From an uncultured Bacillaceae bacterium (lineage in GTDB: Bacteria > Bacillota > Bacilli > Bacillales > Cytobacillaceae), in NCBI GenBank assembly GCA_937995745.1, contig CALKIU010000017.1:1-23399 (forward strand): a stretch of DNA of 23,399 nucleotides, in the 5' to 3' direction. Below the pieces are notes generated by a model. It searched no databases. It saw only the letters and a program-made list of their open reading frames with translations, and was not told where the DNA came from. This document shows, one piece after another, positions 15,591 through 21,051 of this stretch (position 1 is the first letter of the stretch; each line of letters starts with the position of its first letter). A program made the position numbers and the translations under genes.

Positions 15591-15764
15591 TGGATGATCA
15601 TCTCCTTGGGCAGTCAGCTTTTAAAAACTATTCTAAAATAATTATAAAGCTTGTTGGAACGTTGTGGCGGCGAATTGACTATTTGTACCAAAGATTTCAC
15701 ATTTGCAATAGTGGAAAACCTGTTGATGGGGAATAATATTCTTTTTTTTACTGACATTGTCTAT

Positions 15765-15784
15765 GGTGTGACAAAGGTCACTCC
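15765..15784. promoter_or_regulatory. Fnr/Crp-like palindrome
   Basis: GGTGTGACAAAGGTCACTCC reads as GG-n-GTGAC-n4-GTCAC-n-CC and contains TGTGA-N6-TCACT. That is one base from the TGTGA-N6-TCACA consensus bound by Fnr and Crp family proteins. Its centre is about 140 bases upstream of the predicted start of the regulator transcript and about 220 bases upstream of that of the EcfT-type gene. Both distances are too far for classical activation. Alternatively it could serve an undetected promoter: TATTAT lies at 15738-15733 on the minus strand. Confidence 0.4.
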
Positions 15785-15960
15785 ACTCATATATCCAAGT
15801 CCTATTTTCTGGCCAAAAAATATTTCAATTTTCCGTTATTTCACTACAATCGCTGACTCTCCGGGCAACGCAAACATCAATGGGTTTCCGCGCACCTTCT
15901 CCGGCAAACTGGCCGCTTTTACCGGCAAAAAAAACGGCCGGATATGAGAATCCGCTTATA

Positions 15961-15989
15961 TTTACAAAAAGTCAGTTATACACTATACT
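15961..15989 (+). promoter_or_regulatory. SigA-type promoter of the EcfT-type gene
   Basis: TTTACA (15961-15966), a 17-base spacer and TATACT (15984-15989) form a good housekeeping promoter. The predicted start near 15996 leaves a leader of about 30 bases before the ATG at 16028. Confidence 0.65.
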
Positions 15990-16027
15990 AAAATAACAAA
16001 ATAAATTGAAAATTGGCAGGTATGAAC

Positions 16028-16831
16028 ATGTTCACAGACAATATGACAGAAAAAACCCCTATCAATGTTGCAAAAAACGGCCGGCCTGCCGATATGGACG
16101 GCCTTGTCAAGCTGCTCATTGCCATTATGCTTGCCGTCACGGCGTTTTTTCTCGATCAACCGGTCAGCCTCCTGCTCCTGTCCGCTTGTTTATTGATTTC
16201 CGCTGTTGTTTTAAGAATCAAATGGCGGACGTTGTTCCTCAGCACCGTTTCCTATGTGGTCATCGTCCTGGTCCCGTTTCTTTTCGGCTACCTCATGAGC
16301 GAACTTCTCTACTTGTTTACCGGCAACGAATTATTTGCATTTCAACAAAGCGGCTATGACGTCTTCCTGAGGATCTTCCGGCTGTTTGTCATTTGGTTTG
16401 TGAGCATCCTGTATTTTCACACTACCCCGCTAAAAACGATCATCGGGCTGTTGGACAAATTTCTTTTTCCGTTAAAAAAAGCCGGCGTGCCCACGGAAGA
16501 CTTTTTGAAAATTGTCATGTGCGTCGTCCTTGATTTGAAACAAAAAGGCGCGGAATTAAAAGAAAACTTTATGGAAAACGCCCGGGCCGTCATGGGCGGG
16601 GATCAGGCGACATTGAAAGCGAAGATGAAAGGGGTCTCCCGCATCATTGTTTCTTCGCTGGTGAATTCTTTCGAAAAAATCGACGATATCCAGCAATCGA
16701 TAGAAAATCTGCAGGCTGACGATCTGTACGGCTACAAACTGAAAATCTCGCTGAAAGAAATCGTTGCGCTCGTCATCTTCAGTTTCTTCATCTGGGGACT
16801 TTTTTGGATAGAAAAGGAATTTTTCTTATAG
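16028..16831 (+). CDS. fmnA: EcfT-type ECF transporter transmembrane protein (FmnA-like)
   Basis: A 267-residue membrane protein of the energy-coupling factor T-component family. It has an N-terminal helix group (about 25-130), a cytoplasmic coupling segment (about 140-235) and a last helix (245-262). EcfT proteins connect ATPases to substrate-binding S-components. In Listeria a dedicated EcfT-like protein, FmnA, works with the shared ATPases to supply flavin outside the cell for PplA flavinylation. The divergent position beside the pplA/apbE operon supports that role here. The first coupling motif may be NARA (184-187). The second Ala-Arg-Gly motif of typical EcfT proteins is not evident. 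No ATPase or S-component gene lies in the window. I chose the ATG at 16028, with AGG seven bases upstream; a TTG at 16013 and an ATG at 16022 are alternatives. The symbol is inferred from context. Confidence 0.78.
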   Translation: MFTDNMTEKTPINVAKNGRPADMDGLVKLLIAIMLAVTAFFLDQPVSLLLLSACLLISAVVLRIKWRTLFLSTVSYVVIVLVPFLFGYLMSELLYLFTGNELFAFQQSGYDVFLRIFRLFVIWFVSILYFHTTPLKTIIGLLDKFLFPLKKAGVPTEDFLKIVMCVVLDLKQKGAELKENFMENARAVMGGDQATLKAKMKGVSRIIVSSLVNSFEKIDDIQQSIENLQADDLYGYKLKISLKEIVALVIFSFFIWGLFWIEKEFFL

Positions 16832-16907
16832 AGATAGAGGGCGGAACGTTCGCAGTTTGCGCGCCCCGCGGCTGCAAAATGCGCCTCTGATGGAGACGTG
16901 ATTTTGG

Positions 16908-16979
16908 AAAAAGAACCGGACATAATGACGAAAAAAGAACCGGATACAATGACGAAAAAAAGAACCGGACATATTGCCG
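16908..16979 (+). repeat. Three tandem ~24-bp repeats (AAAAAGAACCGGA units)
   Basis: Three consecutive units start at 16908, 16931 and 16955. Each contains AAAAAGAACCGGA, then a short AT-rich part and TGACG or TGCCG. The last unit is the left arm of the terminator that follows, and the first two could also pair with the same right arm. Confidence 0.8.
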
Positions 16980-17002
16980 CAAATATGTCCGGTTCTTTTT
17001 TT
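16955..17002 (+). terminator. Strong rho-independent terminator after the EcfT-type gene
   Basis: Arms AAGAACCGGACATATT (16960-16975) and AATATGTCCGGTTCTT (16982-16997, following 16981) pair around a short GCCGC-containing loop. They are followed by a T-run to 17002. It lies about 125 bases past the stop codon at 16831. Confidence 0.9.
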
Positions 17003-17281
17003 GACCCGACCAGAGCTGTTTTTGCGGCCCCGTATGATCGCAGGAAAAGACACGGCTGAGCGGGCGCGTACCCCGGCGATCCGGAACGTCCCCGCTTGCC
17101 GCGCATTCACGCTATCCGCGAATGGGAACGGGCTTGTTCTCCATTTTATAATAGCGGATCATATATAATAAGAATTGGCAGCGCCGGGGTTCAGATTCGT
17201 CCCTGCAACTGCAGACAAAATCATCTTGCCAAATTTCACACCATACATCAGGCACAGACTGGAAATGGAGACATGCAGCGA

Positions 17282-18475
17282 ATGGAACAAGACCGAATTT
17301 GGACGAAAGATTTTGTTTTGTTATTGGCGTCTAATTTTTTCGTGGCATTAAATTTTTACTTGTTGATGACGACAATGGCCGTCTACGCCATTCAGCAATT
17401 CCGCGCATCAGAAAGCAACGCCGGTTTGGCGGCAAGCATTTTTATCATCGGTGCCTTGCTGGCCCGGGTTCTGGCCGGTAAATTTATTGATGTGGTAGGC
17501 CGCAAGAAATTGCTGTTCGGCGGGCTGATTTTATTTTTACTCGGTTCCGTATTCTATTTGTTTGCGCTAAACTTGGGTTTCTTAATGGCGGTCCGCTTTA
17601 TTCACGGTATCGGGTTCGGCATCTCAACAACGGTTTTGACAACTGTCAATATGTCTGCCCTGCCGCCCCATAAAAGAGGCGAAGGCATCGGCTATTTTTC
17701 TTTGAGCACCGCTGCCGCAACAGCGATCGGGCCGTTTTTGGCACTGTATTTGATCCATCATTTCACCTTTCACACGATGTTCGTTTTTTGCATCATCTTC
17801 AGCGTCACCGCCTTGGCGGCTGCGGCATTCGTAACGATCACCGAGCTTGATTTAAGCGTTGAACAAAAAGAAAAAATCAAAAGAAGCTTTCGTTTCAAAG
17901 ACTTTTTTGAAAAGAAGGCCCTGCCCATTTCCGTGCTGATGTTCATCAGCGGCATCGGCTACTCGGGAGTCGTTTCCTTTATAAACCCGTATGCGATGGA
18001 AATGAACTTAACAAACGCCGCTTCTTTTTTCTTTATCGTCTACTCCGTCTTTTTGTTTCTTGGGCGCCCGGTGGCGGGAAAAATATTTGACGTCAAAGGC
18101 GAAAATATTGTTGTATATCCTTCTTATCTCTTTTTTTCGCTCAGTCTGCTGCTCATCGCTTTGGCCAAAAACGGCGTCCTTCTTTTGCTGGCGGGGGCCT
18201 TTATGGCGCTCGGCTACGGAACATTAATGTCCAGCATGCAATCCATCATCGGAAAAGTGTCGCCGCCGCACCGGCTGGGACTGGCCATTTCCACGTTCTT
18301 TATTTTCATGGATGCCGGGATGGGAACGGGCCCCTATATTTTAGGGTTCATTGCCGAAAAGTATGGATTCCATGCCATGTATGTTGTTTTGGCGGCTGCC
18401 ATATTCCTCTTGATACCCGCTTATTACCTCGTCCACGGGAGAAAAGCAGGCGCTGAAAAAAGCGGCTCCCATTAA
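17282..18475 (+). CDS. MFS transporter (drug/metabolite exporter type)
   Basis: A 397-residue major facilitator superfamily protein with about 12 membrane helices, probably a proton-coupled exporter in the cytoplasmic membrane; the substrate is unknown. Motif A of the family is visible as GKFIDVVGRKKLL in the loop after helix 2. A second, weaker copy (GRPVAGKIFDVKG) lies at the equivalent position of the second half. The frame stays open upstream to 17096, but that part is not membrane-like or conserved in appearance. I chose the ATG at 17282, with GGAG 11 bases upstream; the ATG at 17273 is an alternative but sits only two bases after GGAG. The gene is preceded by the terminator of the EcfT-type gene and followed by its own terminator, so it is a single unit. 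Confidence 0.9.
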   Translation: MEQDRIWTKDFVLLLASNFFVALNFYLLMTTMAVYAIQQFRASESNAGLAASIFIIGALLARVLAGKFIDVVGRKKLLFGGLILFLLGSVFYLFALNLGFLMAVRFIHGIGFGISTTVLTTVNMSALPPHKRGEGIGYFSLSTAAATAIGPFLALYLIHHFTFHTMFVFCIIFSVTALAAAAFVTITELDLSVEQKEKIKRSFRFKDFFEKKALPISVLMFISGIGYSGVVSFINPYAMEMNLTNAASFFFIVYSVFLFLGRPVAGKIFDVKGENIVVYPSYLFFSLSLLLIALAKNGVLLLLAGAFMALGYGTLMSSMQSIIGKVSPPHRLGLAISTFFIFMDAGMGTGPYILGFIAEKYGFHAMYVVLAAAIFLLIPAYYLVHGRKAGAEKSGSH

Positions 18476-18500
18476 AGGTTTTGTTATTTTCTTACGGAAA

Positions 18501-18532
18501 GCAGCGGGCATCGGCCCGCTGCTCTCGTCTTT
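18501..18532 (+). terminator. Terminator of the MFS gene
   Basis: A perfect nine-base stem (GCAGCGGGC at 18501-18509 with GCCCGCTGC at 18514-18522) and a four-base loop, followed by TCTCGTCTTTG. It lies 26 bases past the stop codon. The T-rich tail is weak, so some read-through is possible. Confidence 0.65.
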
Positions 18533-18610
18533 GTAAAATTGTTTTGCCAGGGATAAGTCCAGGAAAAGCTCCAAAGTATTTCGGATTTCAAATATCATGG
18601 CCAAGATCAT

Positions 18611-18654
18611 AAAAAAACAGCGGACGGAAAATTCATTTTTCCGTCTGCTGTTTT
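18611..18654 (-). terminator. Terminator of the nuclease gene
   Basis: An 18-base stem with one mismatch (18654-18637 pairing with 18631-18614; AAAACAGC...GACGGAAAA arms) is followed on the minus strand by TTTTTTT. It lies just past the nuclease stop at 18665. It could also act weakly on transcripts coming from the MFS gene. Confidence 0.85.
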
Positions 18655-18664
18655 CGTGGTTTGA

Positions 18665-19690
18665 TTATCTTTCGCAGGCCCAGCCGTCTTTATCGCGGTC
18701 CATTTTTGGCTGGTAAGCAGGATGGTCGGCCGGAACGCCGTTAGGATAGTCCACCCTTAATTCTGTGCAATTCTTGTAATTCTTTGTTCCACCGGAAGGC
18801 GGTGGTGTTGCAGGTTGGCTTCCACCCGATGAAGATCCGCTTCCTCCCGAGGAACCGCTTCCGCTTGAAGAACCGCTGCCGCCTGAGGAAGTCGAGCCTT
18901 TCGGTTGGCTGGAAGAACCGCCGGAAGACGAGCCGCTTCTTTCACACTTGGTAAACCCATTATCCGTCACATAGCCGCTGACGCTCCAAATTCTCTTTTT
19001 GCTGTTTTTCGCCCTCGTTTCGGCGGCCCGGAATTCATCCAAATACTTGTACGGCGGGTCATAAATATAAGCTACGCGGGCATAACCTTCTTCGAGAAGT
19101 GTTTTTTGGACGGACACTCCGTCGACAAAGACATAAGCCAGCAAACGGTCGTATTTATCCCGCTTGGGCCCGTCGAATTCCAATGTAACTTGTCCGCTTC
19201 TCAACAACTGTTCGTTCCGCGCGGATGCTTCTTTTCCGTACAATTGAACGCATGTGTTGGGAGATTTTGATTCCGGCGTATCGATTAAAAGATAGCGCAC
19301 GGTTTCTTCTTTGCCGTTATAAATGACGACGGCTGTATCTCCATCAACCACCCGGACAAATTGGACAGGAACTTGATTTTTATTGACAGGTTTCGTTTGT
19401 TTTTTGCCCGGGGCAGAAGCCTGAGATGTATCCTGCTCCTTTATTTTATCTTTTTCCGATTCGCTTTGTTCCGAATCTTCTTTTTGCTCAGCTGCTTTTT
19501 CTTCACTGGCTTTCTTATCTTCTTTTTCTTTGCTTTCCTCTACGCTTTCTGCAGTCTGTTCCGTTCCCGGTTCGTTATTATCAGGAACGTTCGGCTCTTC
19601 TTCGGGCATGAACAGACCAATAATGAACAGCGCTGCCAAAATGGAAAGAATGACTTTCCAATTAAATTTTCTTTTACGTTTTGCGGCCAT
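18665..19690 (-). CDS. Membrane-anchored thermonuclease (SNase) with C-terminal Excalibur domain
   Basis: A 341-residue extracytoplasmic nuclease of the staphylococcal nuclease family, related in layout to B. subtilis YokF/YncB. It has a basic N terminus and a membrane anchor (10-28), then a long acidic Glu/Lys/Ser linker (30-95) and an SNase domain (about 106-238). The catalytic residues are Arg132 (VRYLLIDTPE), Glu140 and Arg182 (DKYDRLLAY), and VVDGDT carries the calcium-binding aspartates. A Gly/Ser-rich linker (252-302) leads to an Excalibur calcium-binding motif ending DRDKDGWACE (331-340). It should degrade DNA or RNA at the cell surface in a calcium-dependent way, for nutrition or competence-like processing. 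GAGGTG lies seven bases before the ATG. It is monocistronic with its own terminator. Confidence 0.93.
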   Translation of the reverse strand: MAAKRKRKFNWKVILSILAALFIIGLFMPEEEPNVPDNNEPGTEQTAESVEESKEKEDKKASEEKAAEQKEDSEQSESEKDKIKEQDTSQASAPGKKQTKPVNKNQVPVQFVRVVDGDTAVVIYNGKEETVRYLLIDTPESKSPNTCVQLYGKEASARNEQLLRSGQVTLEFDGPKRDKYDRLLAYVFVDGVSVQKTLLEEGYARVAYIYDPPYKYLDEFRAAETRAKNSKKRIWSVSGYVTDNGFTKCERSGSSSGGSSSQPKGSTSSGGSGSSSGSGSSGGSGSSSGGSQPATPPPSGGTKNYKNCTELRVDYPNGVPADHPAYQPKMDRDKDGWACER

Positions 19691-20195
19691 CTTCTTTCAC
19701 CTCTTTTCATTCTATCAGTCTTTTAATTTGCAGATAAAAATCATTTTCATATTTGAAAACAAATTTATGTAAACTATTATGAAAAACAGACGGAACAGTC
19801 ATGATACCAAAAAGAAGAAGACCAAGCCACTCAGAAGGAATAACTTTATTTAACAGCAAAAATTTGTAATATTATGACAATTATTTTCACAAATATACCA
19901 GATTAAAGTTGGCACGGGCACCAACAACACACAAAATGGCGCCTAACATACAGGGCCAACAGTTAACATTCCGTTGTTGGCAATATTTTTTATATATAGT
20001 AAAAATTATCCAATAATCAGAATTTTTTTGTTGAAAAAACACATCTACCCACATCAGTTAATCATATTTCCCCTTGTTTTTCAACAGTTGTATCACCCAA
20101 ATGACTTTGGGGCCTTATACTTATTTTTTGTAATTATGAAAGCGGAGCATTATTTTGTTATAATTTAAGCAACCATGATTAATCGGGAGAAGGCT
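19691..20195. other. Divergent intergenic region between the nuclease and TetR genes
   Basis: No gene is supported; the plus-strand frame at 19974-20168 is AT-rich, lacks a ribosome binding site and looks accidental. The region is strongly AT-rich. It contains an eight-base inverted repeat CCAACAAC/GTTGTTGG (about 19921-19928 and 19973-19980) and a CCCAAA-TGAC-TTTGGG palindrome (20096-20111). A TATAAT lies at 20159-20164 before the TetR gene. Confidence 0.5.
20159..20164 (+). promoter_or_regulatory. Candidate -10 element of the TetR-family gene
   Basis: TATAAT lies 31 bases before the chosen ATG, leaving a leader of about 25 bases. No good -35 is found at the right distance, so the promoter may need an activator or be weak. 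The palindrome CCCAAATGACTTTGGG (20096-20111) lies about 50 bases further upstream. Confidence 0.4.
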
Positions 20196-20786
20196 ATGAG
20201 GGAACTTAACAGTACAGAGGAAAAAATATTGGATAAAGTTTTATATTTGATCGGCAAATTGGGCACTTTTCATGTACCGGTCCGGGCGATTGCCAAAGAA
20301 GCCGACGTCAATGTAAGTGCCGTCAATTATTATTTCAAAACAAAAGCGGAATTGATGAGGTATGTGAAAGAATTCTATTTAGCCAATACGATGGCCGCCT
20401 ATTCCGCTTTGGAAAATGAAGAATACACGGATGAAGAAAAAATCATTGCCGTTGCCAATGAAATTATGGAATACAGCCTGAAGTATCCGGGAGTCCTAAT
20501 CATCTTGAAAGAAGCCGAAAAAAACAAGAACAAAGATGAATTGGACGCCAAAATCATCGAAACCACCAATCAATTAAACGACAAGTTGCATCGTTTGTTG
20601 GCAAAAGTTTTAAACGCGGAAAACGAAGAAAGCCGGTACAACAACATGATATTCATGTCCTCGATAGTTCATCCGGTTTTTAACATGGACATTACCCCCT
20701 CTTTTGACAGAGAAATTTTGCTGAACAAAAACGAAAGGCTGAAATATATCAAATATTTGCTCGAGCAATTGAAAAACAAGCCATAA
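20196..20786 (+). CDS. TetR/AcrR-family transcriptional regulator
   Basis: A 196-residue one-component regulator. Its N-terminal TetR helix-turn-helix (about residues 10-58) contains VPVRAIAKEADVNVSAVNYY, the typical recognition-helix pattern, followed by FKTKAELM. The C-terminal part, about 130 residues and mainly helical, is the ligand-binding and dimerisation domain, whose ligand cannot be predicted. I chose the ATG at 20196, with GGGAG six bases upstream; an ATG at 20175 has no ribosome binding site. It is followed by a terminator and then by a flavoenzyme gene on the same strand whose upstream region has a TetR-style palindrome. It may therefore repress that gene. This pairing is inferred from proximity alone. 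Confidence 0.9.
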   Translation: MRELNSTEEKILDKVLYLIGKLGTFHVPVRAIAKEADVNVSAVNYYFKTKAELMRYVKEFYLANTMAAYSALENEEYTDEEKIIAVANEIMEYSLKYPGVLIILKEAEKNKNKDELDAKIIETTNQLNDKLHRLLAKVLNAENEESRYNNMIFMSSIVHPVFNMDITPSFDREILLNKNERLKYIKYLLEQLKNKP

Positions 20787-20838
20787 GGCCACCGCGGATT
20801 TTATTTTTATGGAAAAACGGAAACCTCGCCCGCATGAT

Positions 20839-20865
20839 ACTCCGGCATTCGGCCGGAGTTTTTTC
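20839..20865 (+). terminator. Terminator of the TetR-family gene
   Basis: An eight-base stem ACTCCGGC/GCCGGAGT (20839-20846 and 20852-20859) with a five-base loop is followed by TTTTTTC and more T. It lies about 50 bases past the stop codon. Confidence 0.9.
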
Positions 20866-20960
20866 TTTTAAAAAGAGAATTATTTTCCCTGGTTGCGGAC
20901 GGTAAGTCATAGATGCTTGTCTGAGCGGACTGCTTTTTTAAAAAAATTGTCATGAATCAT

Positions 20961-20989
20961 TCAAACAAATTGTTTGAAACAAATTGTTT
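20961..20989 (+). promoter_or_regulatory. Two tandem AAACAAATTGTTT palindromes upstream of flavoenzyme 2
   Basis: TCAAACAAATTGTTTGA (20961-20977) is a palindrome except at its central base. A second copy of its core, AAACAAATTGTTT (20977-20989), follows with an offset of 14 bases. This is the size and symmetry of a TetR-family operator, and the TetR-type gene lies just upstream. TTGTTT at 20984-20989 could act as the -35 of the downstream gene, with TATACA at 21005-21010 (spacer 15). Confidence 0.6.
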
Positions 20990-20993
20990 TAGA

Positions 20994-21034
20994 TTGTGAA
21001 GTGTTATACAATCAAATTGTGCATTACTTCACAA
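20994..21034 (+). promoter_or_regulatory. Two Rex-like boxes before flavoenzyme 2
   Basis: TTGTGAAGTGTTATACAA (20994-21011) and TTGTGCATTACTTCACAA (21017-21034) each fit the 18-base Rex pattern TTGTGAA-N4-TTCACAA. The first has two mismatches, the second one. They are 23 bases apart, about two helix turns. The first overlaps the putative -10 (TATACA) and the second ends just before the ribosome binding site, so repression would be the natural outcome. The second also resembles a Fnr box (TGTGC-N6-TCACA). Confidence 0.5.
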
Positions 21035-21051
21035 ATAAGGAGTGACTTGAC

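Larger units (their letters stand above)
15591..16027. other. Divergent regulatory region between the pseudo-receiver regulator and the EcfT-type gene
   Basis: No gene is supported; a plus-strand frame at 15651-15947 has no ribosome binding site and no recognisable protein features. The region holds a Fnr/Crp-like palindrome (15765-15784), a TATAAT -10 on the minus strand (15646-15641) with a poor -35 that could serve the regulator gene, and the strong plus-strand promoter at 15961-15989. Confidence 0.55.
16832..17281. other. Intergenic stretch between the EcfT-type and MFS genes
   Basis: No gene is supported; several overlapping frames on both strands are of low complexity and owe their openness to the repeated AAGAACCGG units. 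The stretch contains three tandem repeat units and a terminator (16908-17002). TATAAT-like sequences at 17147-17152 and 17164-17169 may belong to the MFS promoter, although a matching -35 is not clear. Confidence 0.5.

Noticed and set aside
15577..15600. Four-codon leader peptide (ATG ATC ATC CAG TGA) overlapping the regulator start
   Set aside because: The AAGGAG directly touches its ATG, so initiation there is unlikely. The site serves the GTG or ATG of the regulator better.
15651..15947. 98-codon plus-strand frame upstream of the EcfT-type gene
   Set aside because: No ribosome binding site, composition typical of non-coding AT-rich DNA, and it covers the Fnr-like palindrome and lies against the promoter region.
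16826..17110. Minus-strand frames across the tandem repeats after the EcfT-type gene
   Set aside because: Their openness results from the repeated units and the terminator; the translations are Phe/Ser/Arg low complexity.
17096..17281. N-terminal extension of the MFS transporter
   Set aside because: The frame is open to 17096, but these residues are not membrane-like, show no family features, and the upstream ATG has no ribosome binding site.
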